This document shows, piece after piece, positions 1 to 5,268 of a stretch of DNA of 5,268 nucleotides. The notes beneath the pieces were generated by a model that was not told the origin of the DNA, did no database searches, and worked only from the letters and a program-made list of their open reading frames with translations. The DNA comes from an uncultured Beijerinckiaceae bacterium (GTDB lineage: Bacteria; Pseudomonadota; Alphaproteobacteria; Rhizobiales; Beijerinckiaceae): the NCBI GenBank assembly GCA_937873345.1, contig CALMRL010000370.1, positions 1 through 5,268 of the forward strand, written 5' to 3'. Both the position numbers and the translations under genes were made by a program. Every line of letters begins with the position of its first letter. Position 1 is the stretch's first letter.

Positions 1-375
1 GCCATACACCGTGCCCCAGAAGTTCACGTCCATCAGCCGGGCGTGGTCCTCGTCGGACACCTCCTCCAGCCTGCCGAAGATCGATTGCCCCGCGTTGTTG
101 ACCCAGGTGTCGAAGCCGTCGAACGAGGTCTTCGCCATCGACGCCAGCGCCTCAACGTCGCCGCGCTTGGCGACATCGGTGGCGAGGAAGCTGACGCCGC
201 CGGCCCTGTCCCGCAGCTCGACGGCGACGCGCGCGAGTGCGTCGTGCGAGCGAGCCGCCAGCACGAGGCGCGCCCCGCGTTTCGCAGCCGCCCGCGCCGT
301 GGCGAGCCCGATGCCGCTCGTCGCGCCGGTGATGACGATGACCTGATCGCGCAGGCGCTTCTGCTTGTGGAACAT
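1..375 (-). CDS. SDR family NAD(P)-dependent oxidoreductase, N-terminal part
   Basis: This is a classical short-chain dehydrogenase/reductase cut by the left edge; 125 N-terminal residues are visible and the catalytic Ser-Tyr-Lys part lies outside. The reading frame from the ATG at 375 shows the Rossmann cofactor motif TGATSGIG at residues 16-23. It is followed by AAR at 40-42, whose Arg after the second beta strand favours NADP(H), then TDV at 66-68, NNAG at 93-96 and the structural Asn of VNFWG at 118. The stretch around FDTWVNNAG and GRLEEVSDEDH resembles the roughly 330-residue membrane-associated or DltE-like SDR branch, but the substrate cannot be told. An AGGAG ribosome binding site sits five bases before the ATG. 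The gene is divergent from pccA, so the two could share a control region, but nothing proves a functional link. Family assignment is firm; specific function is unknown. Confidence 0.93.
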   Translation of the reverse strand, partial: MFHKQKRLRDQVIVITGATSGIGLATARAAAKRGARLVLAARSHDALARVAVELRDRAGGVSFLATDVAKRGDVEALASMAKTSFDGFDTWVNNAGQSIFGRLEEVSDEDHARLMDVNFWGTVYG

Positions 376-380
376 GGTGG

Positions 381-385
381 CTCCT
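381..385 (-). promoter_or_regulatory. Ribosome binding site of the SDR gene
   Basis: On the minus strand this reads AGGAG, five bases upstream of the ATG at 375. It supports that ATG as the true start. A perfect 10-base palindrome (388-397) lies two bases upstream of it. Confidence 0.75.
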
Positions 386-450
386 GTCCTGCGCAGGGAA
401 TGCGGGAACGGGTCGCCGCGTTCACGGCGCGCATCGCCGCGCACCCCGCG

Positions 451-479
451 TTGCAAGCGACGGGGCGGCGTGCTTGAAG
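451..479 (+). promoter_or_regulatory. Weak candidate sigma-70-type promoter for pccA
   Basis: TTGCAA (451-456) matches four of six bases of the -35 consensus. Exactly 17 bases later comes TTGAAG (474-479), matching only three of six of the -10 consensus. The spacing and the position shortly before the pccA start at 501 are right, but the -10 match is poor. This is a guess rather than a call. Confidence 0.2.
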
Positions 480-500
480 GCGCCGAGGCTCAAGGGCGGC

Positions 501-2498
501 ATGTTTCACAAAATCCTGATCGCCAATCGTGGGGAGATCGCCTGCCGCATCATGGTGACTGCGCGGCGCATGGGCATCGCCACCGTGGCGATCTACTCGC
601 AGGCCGACCGCCGCGCGCCGCACGTCGCGATGGCTGATGAAGCGATCTGCATCGGTCCGCCGCCGGCGGCGCAGTCCTACCTCGACATGGCGCGCATCCT
701 CGATGCCTGCCGGGAGAGCGGTGCGCAGGCCGTGCATCCGGGCTACGGTTTCCTGTCGGAGCGCGCCGCCTTCGCTCACGGCTGCGCGGAGGCGGGCATC
801 GTCTTCATCGGACCCAACCCGCGCGCGATCGAGGCGATGGGCGACAAGCTTGCCTCGAAGCGCCTCGCGGCTCAGGCCGGCGTCACCACCGTGCCGGGCC
901 ACATCGGAGTCGTGGAGAGCGCATCGGCGGCTTCGCGCATCGCCGCGGAGATCGGCTTCCCCGTGATGATCAAGGCCTCCGCCGGAGGCGGCGGAAAGGG
1001 CATGCGCATCGCCCGCTCGGCAGGTGAGGTCGCCGAAGGCTTCGAGCGATCGCGCTCGGAAGCCCTGTCCTCCTTCGGCGACGACCGCATCCTCATCGAG
1101 AAGTACATCGAGAGCCCGCGCCATATCGAAATCCAGGTGCTCGGCGACAAGCACGGCAACATCGTCCACCTCGGCGAACGCGAGTGCTCCATCCAGCGGC
1201 GCAACCAGAAGGTCGTCGAGGAAGCCCCCTCGCCCCTGCTCGACGAGGCGACGCGCGAGGCGATGGGCGCGCAGGCCGTCGCCCTGGCCCGCGCCGTCGG
1301 CTACGACTCCGCCGGCACGGTGGAGTTCGTCGCCAGCCAGGATCGATCCTTCTTCTTCCTGGAGATGAACACCCGGCTGCAAGTCGAGCATCCCGTGACG
1401 GAACTCGTCACCGGCATCGACCTCGTCGAGCAGATGATCTGCGTCGCCGCCGGCGAGCCTCTCGACATCACGCAGGATCGTATCCGTCGCCGCGGCTGGG
1501 CGGTGGAGTCGCGCATCTACGCCGAGGATCCCGCGCGCGACTTCGTGCCTTCGACCGGGCGACTCGCCACCTATCGCGAGCCGCCGGCCGGCCGCTCCGG
1601 CGAGTGCGTGGTGCGCGTGGATGCCGGCGTCGTCGAGGGCAGCGAAGTGTCGGTGTTCTACGACCCGATGATCGCCAAGCTCGTCACCTACGGGCCGGAC
1701 CGGGCCTCCGCCGTCACCGCGCAGGCCGAGGCGCTGGACCGCTTCGTGATCGACGGCATCCGCCACAACATCCCCTTCCTCGCCGCGTTGATGGCGCATC
1801 CCCGCTGGCAGGAGGGGCGGCTCTCGACCGGCTTCATCGCGGAGGAATTCCCCTCCGGCTTCGCGCCGATCGCGCCGCGGGACGCGATGGCGCGTCGCTT
1901 CGCGGCGGTGGCGGTGGCGATCGACTGGGCTCTGGACCGCCGCCGCGCCGGCATCGTCGGCGCCACCCGCCCGCATCCCTCCTATGCCGGCGAGCGCGCC
2001 GTGCTTCTCGGCGCCGAGCGCATCGACGTCGAGGTCGGTGACGACGAGGGCGTGCTCGTCGGCTTCGGCGGCGGCCACGATGCGATCCGCGTGGCCAGCC
2101 GCTGGCGGCCGGGCGAGCGGGTGTGGAGCGGCACGATCGACGGCGTGCCGAGCGTCTTCGCCGCGCGCGCGATCCTCAACGGCTACGATCTCGCCCACGG
2201 CGGCTGCGGAAGCCGAGCGCGCGTCCTCACCCGCCGCCAGGCCGATCTCGCGGCGCTGATGCTGCCCCGCGCGGAGACGGGCGAGACGAAGGTGCTGCTC
2301 TGCCCGATGCCGGGCCTCGTCAAGGCGATCCACGTCGTCGAGGGCCAGGCGGTGAAGGCCGGCGACCCGCTTTGCCTCGTTGAGGCGATGAAGATGGAGA
2401 ACGTGCTGCGTGCCGAGCGCGACGGCACGGTGAAGTCCGTCGAGGCGAGCGTCGGACAGTCGCTCCCCGTCGATGCGCCGATCCTTCGGTTCGCGTGA
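501..2498 (+). CDS. pccA: Propionyl-CoA carboxylase, alpha subunit (biotin carboxylase + BCCP)
   Basis: This 665-residue protein carboxylates its own biotin with ATP and bicarbonate. The carboxyl group then goes to propionyl-CoA on the beta subunit, giving methylmalonyl-CoA in the cytoplasm. The biotin carboxylase part (about 1-450) carries every expected residue at Escherichia coli AccC numbering: K116, the glycine-rich ATP loop KASAGGGGKGM at 158-168, E288, N290, R292, Q294, E296 and R338. A BT-like linker spans about 455-590. The biotinyl domain (about 600-665) has PMPG at 602-605 and EAMKMEN with biotin-accepting Lys631, 34 residues from the end. Length and the BT domain fit PccA better than acetyl-CoA (AccC) or methylcrotonyl-CoA carboxylases. 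I chose the ATG at 501 because the family begins MF.KILIANRGEIA and AAGGG lies four bases upstream; a TTG at 474 would only add nine residues. No pccB is in the window. Confidence 0.93.
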   Translation: MFHKILIANRGEIACRIMVTARRMGIATVAIYSQADRRAPHVAMADEAICIGPPPAAQSYLDMARILDACRESGAQAVHPGYGFLSERAAFAHGCAEAGIVFIGPNPRAIEAMGDKLASKRLAAQAGVTTVPGHIGVVESASAASRIAAEIGFPVMIKASAGGGGKGMRIARSAGEVAEGFERSRSEALSSFGDDRILIEKYIESPRHIEIQVLGDKHGNIVHLGERECSIQRRNQKVVEEAPSPLLDEATREAMGAQAVALARAVGYDSAGTVEFVASQDRSFFFLEMNTRLQVEHPVTELVTGIDLVEQMICVAAGEPLDITQDRIRRRGWAVESRIYAEDPARDFVPSTGRLATYREPPAGRSGECVVRVDAGVVEGSEVSVFYDPMIAKLVTYGPDRASAVTAQAEALDRFVIDGIRHNIPFLAALMAHPRWQEGRLSTGFIAEEFPSGFAPIAPRDAMARRFAAVAVAIDWALDRRRAGIVGATRPHPSYAGERAVLLGAERIDVEVGDDEGVLVGFGGGHDAIRVASRWRPGERVWSGTIDGVPSVFAARAILNGYDLAHGGCGSRARVLTRRQADLAALMLPRAETGETKVLLCPMPGLVKAIHVVEGQAVKAGDPLCLVEAMKMENVLRAERDGTVKSVEASVGQSLPVDAPILRFA

Positions 2499-2959
2499 TG
2501 CCGCTGTACTTCGCCTACGGCTCCAACATGCACGCCGAGGGATTCCGCGCCCGCTGCCCACGATCGCGGGCGGTCGCGACCGCCGAGCTGCCGGGCCACC
2601 GCTTCTACCTGATGCGATCGAGCGGCTATGCCTCGGTGCGCCCCGACGCGCATGCGAGCGTGCACGGCGTCCTGATCGACCTCGACCCGTCCGATCTGCC
2701 CGCGCTCGACGCCTACGAGGATATCAGCGGCGGTCTCTACGTCAGGGAGGAGCACGCGTTGCGCGGTGCCGCAGGCGGCATGATCCTCGCCATGGTCTAT
2801 CTCGGCGGGGAGCGGCAGGAGGGTGGCGTGCCGCCGACGGGCTACATGGAGTGCGTGGTCGCCGCCGCGCAGGATGCCAAACTGCCTCCGGCCTACGTCG
2901 CCGGCCTCGCCGCGCTGCTGTCGCCGATGAAAACGGCCGCGTCGAGAGCTGCGTGGTGA
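2498..2959 (+). CDS. Gamma-glutamylcyclotransferase family protein (AIG2/GGCT-like)
   Basis: This small 153-residue cytoplasmic protein has the gamma-glutamylcyclotransferase fold. Members cleave gamma-glutamyl groups from amines or amino acids, releasing 5-oxoproline. The N-terminus shows the nucleotide-like binding motif YGSNM at residues 7-11, just after the first beta strand. RCPRS follows at 19-23. The segment LDAYEDISGGLY contains Glu74, the probable catalytic acid. The C-terminal part (GYMECVVAAA...LPPAYVAGL) is the usual closing helix of alphaproteobacterial members. Its ATG shares one base with the pccA stop (TGATG), and no clear ribosome binding site precedes it, so translation probably depends on ribosomes finishing pccA. 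Its own stop overlaps panC. The real substrate is unknown: family members range from glutathione breakdown to BtrG-type removal of a gamma-glutamyl protecting group. The fold is clear; activity is inferred. Confidence 0.85.
   Translation: MPLYFAYGSNMHAEGFRARCPRSRAVATAELPGHRFYLMRSSGYASVRPDAHASVHGVLIDLDPSDLPALDAYEDISGGLYVREEHALRGAAGGMILAMVYLGGERQEGGVPPTGYMECVVAAAQDAKLPPAYVAGLAALLSPMKTAASRAAW
2944..2948 (+). promoter_or_regulatory. Ribosome binding site deciding the panC GTG start
   Basis: GAGAG lies seven bases before the GTG at 2956, inside the last codons of the preceding gene. Together with the four-base GTGA overlap it supports 2956 as the start. Confidence 0.5.
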
Positions 2960-3789
2960 GCCTCGACACGTGCCGTGACGTGCCGACCTTGCGCGAGCGC
3001 GTCGCCGCTTGGCGCCGCGGGAGCGAGCGTATCGCCCTGGTGCCGACGATGGGTGCGCTGCACGCCGGCCATGATGCGCTGATCGAGGCCGCGCGCGCGG
3101 GGGCGGACCGCGTGATCGTCACCATCTTCGTCAATCCGACGCAGTTCGCTCCGGAGGAGGATTTCGGCTCCTATCCCCGCGCCTTCGAGTCCGATTGCGA
3201 GCGCGCCGCCGCGGCAGGCGCGGATCTGGTCTTCGCGCCCGAGCCGCCGACCATGTACCCCGCCGGCTTCGCCACCGCGATCGAGCCGGGCGGACCGGCC
3301 CGTGCCGGACTGGAAGACCGTTTTCGCCCGATCCACTTCGCCGGCGTCGCCACGGTGGTCGCCAAGCTGCTGCTGCAGACGCTGCCGGATGCGGCCGTCT
3401 TCGGCGAGAAGGATTGGCAGCAGCTGCGGGTCATCGCCCGCACCGTCGCCGACCTCGACATTCCCGTGGCGATCCGCGGCGTGCCGACGGTGCGCGAGGC
3501 GGACGGCCTCGCGCTGTCGTCGCGCAACCGCTACCTCGACGCCGACGAGCGCCGCCGCGCTCCGGTACTCCACGCGGCGCTGCGGGCCTGCGCCGCCGCC
3601 GGCGCCACTCCGGCGAGCCTCGCCGAGGCTCGGAAGAGCATCGAGCGCGCCGGCTTCGCCATCGACTACGTCGAGGTGCGCAACGCCCACACCCTCGTGC
3701 CCGCCGCCTCCGCCGGCGAACCGCTGCGCCTGCTCGCCGCCGCCCGGCTCGGGCCGCCGCGCCTGATCGATAACCTGCACCTCGATTAG
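2956..3789 (+). CDS. panC: Pantothenate synthetase (pantoate--beta-alanine ligase)
   Basis: PanC joins (R)-pantoate and beta-alanine using ATP, through a pantoyl-adenylate, to give pantothenate for CoA synthesis. The 277-residue protein carries all family motifs: PTMGALHAGH at 30-39 with the HxGH nucleotide-binding histidines 36 and 39; FVNPTQF at 58-64 with Gln63; RPIHFAGVATVV at 124-135; GEKDWQQL at 150-157; and VREADGLALSSRN at 179-191, holding the KMSKS-like loop. It ends LIDNLHLD, so it is complete and near the usual 280 residues. The start is taken as GTG at 2956, which overlaps the preceding TGA by four bases (GTGA), with GAGAG seven bases upstream. A GTG three bases earlier is possible, and no in-frame ATG exists nearby. 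The frame stays open far upstream, but that part is only a shadow of the neighbouring genes. panB and panD are not in the window. Confidence 0.95.
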   Translation: MSLDTCRDVPTLRERVAAWRRGSERIALVPTMGALHAGHDALIEAARAGADRVIVTIFVNPTQFAPEEDFGSYPRAFESDCERAAAAGADLVFAPEPPTMYPAGFATAIEPGGPARAGLEDRFRPIHFAGVATVVAKLLLQTLPDAAVFGEKDWQQLRVIARTVADLDIPVAIRGVPTVREADGLALSSRNRYLDADERRRAPVLHAALRACAAAGATPASLAEARKSIERAGFAIDYVEVRNAHTLVPAASAGEPLRLLAAARLGPPRLIDNLHLD

Positions 3790-3863
3790 CCACTCCACCG
3801 CGCGGCCGGCATTACGCCGCGACGCGAACGCGACAACCTGCGTTGCAGGAGAAGGACCGGCCG
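3790..3863. other. Intergenic gap between panC and the MFS gene, with GC-rich inverted repeats
   Basis: This 74-base gap is the only sizeable space in the plus-strand gene run. Twelve bases of it are reached before a perfect 6-bp inverted repeat, CGCGGC (3801-3806) with GCCGCG (3816-3821), around a 9-base loop. No T-run follows, so it is not a standard intrinsic terminator; it might slow or stabilise the transcript end. A second small hairpin, CCTGC-GTT-GCAGG (3837-3849), runs into the ribosome binding site of the next gene. I see no good promoter here, so read-through from panC is possible. Confidence 0.5.
3847..3856 (+). promoter_or_regulatory. Ribosome binding site deciding a TTG start at 3864
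   Basis: The purine run AGGAGAAGGA offers two Shine-Dalgarno-like cores, AGGAG at 3847-3851 and AAGGA at 3852-3856. The latter is seven bases before the TTG at 3864. It lies downstream of the earlier TTG at 3843, so it cannot serve that codon. This moves the MFS start 21 bases downstream of the longest open frame. Confidence 0.65.
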
Positions 3864-5096
3864 TTGCTCGAAACCCTTCGCCAACTCGACGGCAGGCAGC
3901 GCAGCGCCGTGCTCGCCGCCTATCTCGGTTGGACGCTCGACGCCTTCGACTTCTTCATCTTCGCCTTCGTCTGGAAGGACGTCGCCAGGCACTTCGGCTC
4001 CTCGGTCGAGACGCTGTCCTGGTCGCTGTTCCTGACGCTCGCCGTGCGCCCGGTCGGCGCGCTGATCTTCGGCCTGCTCGCCGACCGCTACGGCCGCCGC
4101 CCCGTGCTGATGATCGACGTCGTGCTGTTCTCGGTGCTCGAACTCGCCTCGGCCTTCGCGCCGAGCCTCGCGGCCTTCTTCGCGCTTCGCATCCTGTTCG
4201 GCGTCGCGATGGGCGGCGAGTGGGGCGTCGGCGCCTCGCTCACCATGGAGACGATCCCGGCGAAGGCGCGCGGCATCGTTTCCGGCATCCTGCAGTGCGG
4301 CTACCCCTCCGGCTTCCTGCTGGCCTCGATCGCGTTCGGCCTGCTCTTCCCCTACGTCGGCTGGCGCGGCATGTTCGTGGTCGGCGCGGCGCCGGCGCTG
4401 CTCGTCCTCTACATCCGCGCGCAGGTCGACGAGTCGCCGGTCTTCGCAGCGCAGGCGGTGGAGACGCATCGCCCCTCGGTGCTCGGCGTGCTGCAGGCGA
4501 ACACCGGCCTGTTCCTCTTCGCCGTCGCCCTGATGACCTGCTTCACCTTCTTCAGCCATGGCACGCAGGACCTTTACCCGACCTTCCTGCGCGAGCAGAT
4601 GAAGTTCGACCCGCACACCACCAGCGTCATCGCCGTCGTGTTCAACCTGGGTGCCATCTGCGGCGGCATCGCCGGCGGGGCCCTGTCCGAGCGGTTGGGC
4701 CGGCGCCGTACCATCGCGGCCGCGGCGGTCTTCTCGCTGGTTCCGCTTTGGTTCTGGTCGCATGGCGGCTCGGTGCCGGTGCTGGCGGTCGGCGGCTTCG
4801 TGATGCAGTTCGCCGTGCAAGCGGCCTGGGCCCCGGTGCCGGCCTACCTCAACGAAATCTCGCCCGACGCGGTGCGCGGCACCTTCCCGGGCTTCACTTA
4901 CCAGCTCGGCGCCCTGATCTCGGCGGTGAACGGGCCGATGCAGACGGCCATCGCCGGGTCATCCGGCGGCGACTACGCCCTCGCCCTCGCCGCCACCGCC
5001 GGCGTCGTCGCCGTGGCGCTTGCGGCGCTGGCGCTATGCGGCCCCGAGCGGCGCGGGGTGACATTCGGCGCGGCGCAGCCAAGCCTGGCGGAGTGA
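3864..5096 (+). CDS. MFS transporter, SHS family (Jen1/NanT-like monocarboxylate:proton symporter)
   Basis: This is an inner-membrane major facilitator of about 410 residues with twelve hydrophobic segments. TM1 carries GWTLDAFDFF with Asp26 and Asp29. The loop after TM2 has motif A, GLLADRYGRR (70-79); its pseudo-repeat after TM8 is GGALSERLGRR (272-282). TM4 holds the Arg109 and MGGEWG segment typical of this family. TM7 runs into SHGTQDLYPT (231-240), matching the signature NXX[S/T]HX[S/T]QDXXXT known from Jen1-type lactate permeases, except that Thr228 replaces the first Asn. This favours lactate, pyruvate or a similar short hydroxy or keto acid over sialic acid, but the substrate is not proven. 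The start is taken as TTG at 3864 because AAGGA is seven bases upstream; a TTG at 3843 has no such site. It follows panC by 74 bases and precedes the acylphosphatase by four, suggesting co-transcription at least with the latter. Confidence 0.85.
   Translation: MLETLRQLDGRQRSAVLAAYLGWTLDAFDFFIFAFVWKDVARHFGSSVETLSWSLFLTLAVRPVGALIFGLLADRYGRRPVLMIDVVLFSVLELASAFAPSLAAFFALRILFGVAMGGEWGVGASLTMETIPAKARGIVSGILQCGYPSGFLLASIAFGLLFPYVGWRGMFVVGAAPALLVLYIRAQVDESPVFAAQAVETHRPSVLGVLQANTGLFLFAVALMTCFTFFSHGTQDLYPTFLREQMKFDPHTTSVIAVVFNLGAICGGIAGGALSERLGRRRTIAAAAVFSLVPLWFWSHGGSVPVLAVGGFVMQFAVQAAWAPVPAYLNEISPDAVRGTFPGFTYQLGALISAVNGPMQTAIAGSSGGDYALALAATAGVVAVALAALALCGPERRGVTFGAAQPSLAE
5090..5093 (+). promoter_or_regulatory. 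Ribosome binding site of the acylphosphatase gene
   Basis: GGAG lies seven bases before the ATG at 5101 and overlaps the last codons of the transporter gene; a GAGGGG run at 5095-5100 directly abuts the start. Confidence 0.55.
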
Positions 5097-5100
5097 GGGG

Positions 5101-5268
5101 ATGAGCGAGAGAGCGCTGAAGGTCCGGGCCACGGGCAGGGTACAGGGTGTCGGCTACCGCGCCTTCGCGGCCGCCGAGGCGGCGCGTCGCGGCGGCGGCG
5201 GCTGGGTACGCAACGAGGACGACGGCAGCGTCACCGCCGCGCTGCACGGACCCGGCGCGGCACTGGCC
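5101..5268 (+). CDS. acyP: Acylphosphatase, N-terminal part
   Basis: Acylphosphatase is a cytoplasmic enzyme of about 90-100 residues that hydrolyses carboxyl-phosphate bonds, as in acetyl phosphate or carbamoyl phosphate. The 56 residues visible include the phosphate-binding signature GRVQGVGYR at 12-20 with catalytic Arg20. GWVRNEDDGSV follows at 34-44 with catalytic Asn38. The two residues are 18 apart, as in characterised members. The C-terminal third, including the second family signature, lies past the right edge. The ATG at 5101 comes four bases after the transporter stop, so the two genes are very likely co-transcribed. A run of four glycines at 31-34 replaces the more usual L.GWVRN approach; it is a small oddity that should not affect the active site. 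Full-length HypF proteins also begin with an acylphosphatase domain, but the usual short enzyme is the simpler reading. Confidence 0.92.
   Translation, partial: MSERALKVRATGRVQGVGYRAFAAAEAARRGGGGWVRNEDDGSVTAALHGPGAALA

Larger units (their letters stand above)
376..500. other. Divergent intergenic region between SDR and pccA
   Basis: These 125 bases separate two divergently transcribed genes and should hold both promoters. Visible structure is modest: a perfect palindrome CCTGCGCAGG at 388-397; an interrupted inverted repeat GAACG / CGTTC at 406-410 and 419-423 (8-base spacer); and the palindromic hexamer TTGCAA at 451-456. I see no riboswitch-like fold, small ORF with a convincing ribosome binding site, or terminator. 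The region is about as GC-rich as its flanks, which makes short inverted repeats easy to find by chance. Confidence 0.7.

Noticed and set aside
451..456. PccR/ScfR operator upstream of pccA
   Set aside because: The known motif in Rhodobacter is two TTTGCAAA copies four bases apart; only one TTGCAA core is present and no second copy lies at the right distance.
43..477. Plus-strand open frame of 144 codons opposite the SDR gene
   Set aside because: The minus strand here encodes a clear SDR with cofactor motifs; the plus-strand product has no recognisable features and is a GC-driven shadow.
474..500. TTG start for pccA adding nine residues
   Set aside because: No ribosome binding site is seen before 474, and the family begins at the MF.KILIANRGEIA segment coded from the ATG at 501.
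33..2561. An open frame of 842 codons on the minus strand, antisense to pccA and across the SDR gene
   Set aside because: Its translation is rich in Arg, Ala, Gly, His and Asp with no recognisable domain, and it is the mirror of strongly conserved pccA. Near its end it overlaps the real SDR in a different frame. Long antisense frames without stops are expected at this GC content.
2473..2955. N-terminal extension of PanC by about 160 residues as a fusion
   Set aside because: The extra segment is Arg-rich shadow sequence overlapping the GGCT-like gene in another frame. PanC homology begins just after the GTG at 2956, and the length from there is normal.
3801..3821. Intrinsic terminator after panC
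   Set aside because: The stem is only 6 bp with a 9-base loop and no T-run follows, so it was listed only as an inverted repeat.
3786..4820. An open frame of 344 codons on the minus strand opposite the MFS transporter
   Set aside because: It has low-complexity, Glu/Arg/His/Gly-rich composition, no motif and no good start site. The plus strand carries a clear twelve-segment transporter.

Overview
The window is very GC-rich chromosomal DNA (about 70% by eye). It looks like ordinary coding sequence from an alphaproteobacterium, most likely a Rhizobiales/Methylobacterium-type organism. That placement rests on the GC content and on how closely the carboxylase protein resembles my memory of alphaproteobacterial PccA; it is inference, not a search result. 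Nearly all of the sequence is coding. I see no tRNA, rRNA, CRISPR array, insertion sequence or phage gene, and no patch of base composition that suggests recent transfer.

Layout. Positions 1-375 (minus strand) hold the N-terminal 125 residues of a short-chain dehydrogenase/reductase that runs off the left edge. A 125-bp divergent intergenic region (376-500) separates it from five genes on the plus strand. These are pccA, the biotin-carrying alpha subunit of propionyl-CoA carboxylase (501-2498); a gamma-glutamylcyclotransferase-like protein (2498-2959); panC, pantothenate synthetase (2956-3789); an MFS transporter of the sialate/lactate (SHS, Jen1-like) type (3864-5096, probable TTG start); and the first 56 codons of an acylphosphatase (5101 to the right edge).

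How the genes may work together. The first three plus-strand genes overlap by 1 and 4 bases, which implies co-transcription and translational coupling. After a 74-base gap containing small inverted repeats, the transporter and acylphosphatase follow with only 4 bases between them, so all five may form one transcript. PccA with an unseen PccB would carboxylate propionyl-CoA to methylmalonyl-CoA. PanC makes pantothenate, the precursor of CoA. The transporter probably moves a short monocarboxylate in symport with protons. Acylphosphatase hydrolyses acyl phosphates. A loose acyl-CoA / short-acid theme can be drawn, but that link is inference.

I do not see a clearly new biological system. The points most worth a second look are the tight pccA-GGCT-panC coupling, the Jen1-type signature in the transporter with its lead Asn replaced by Thr, the revised TTG start of that gene, and similar small CCTGC/GCAGG inverted repeats beside two ribosome binding sites.
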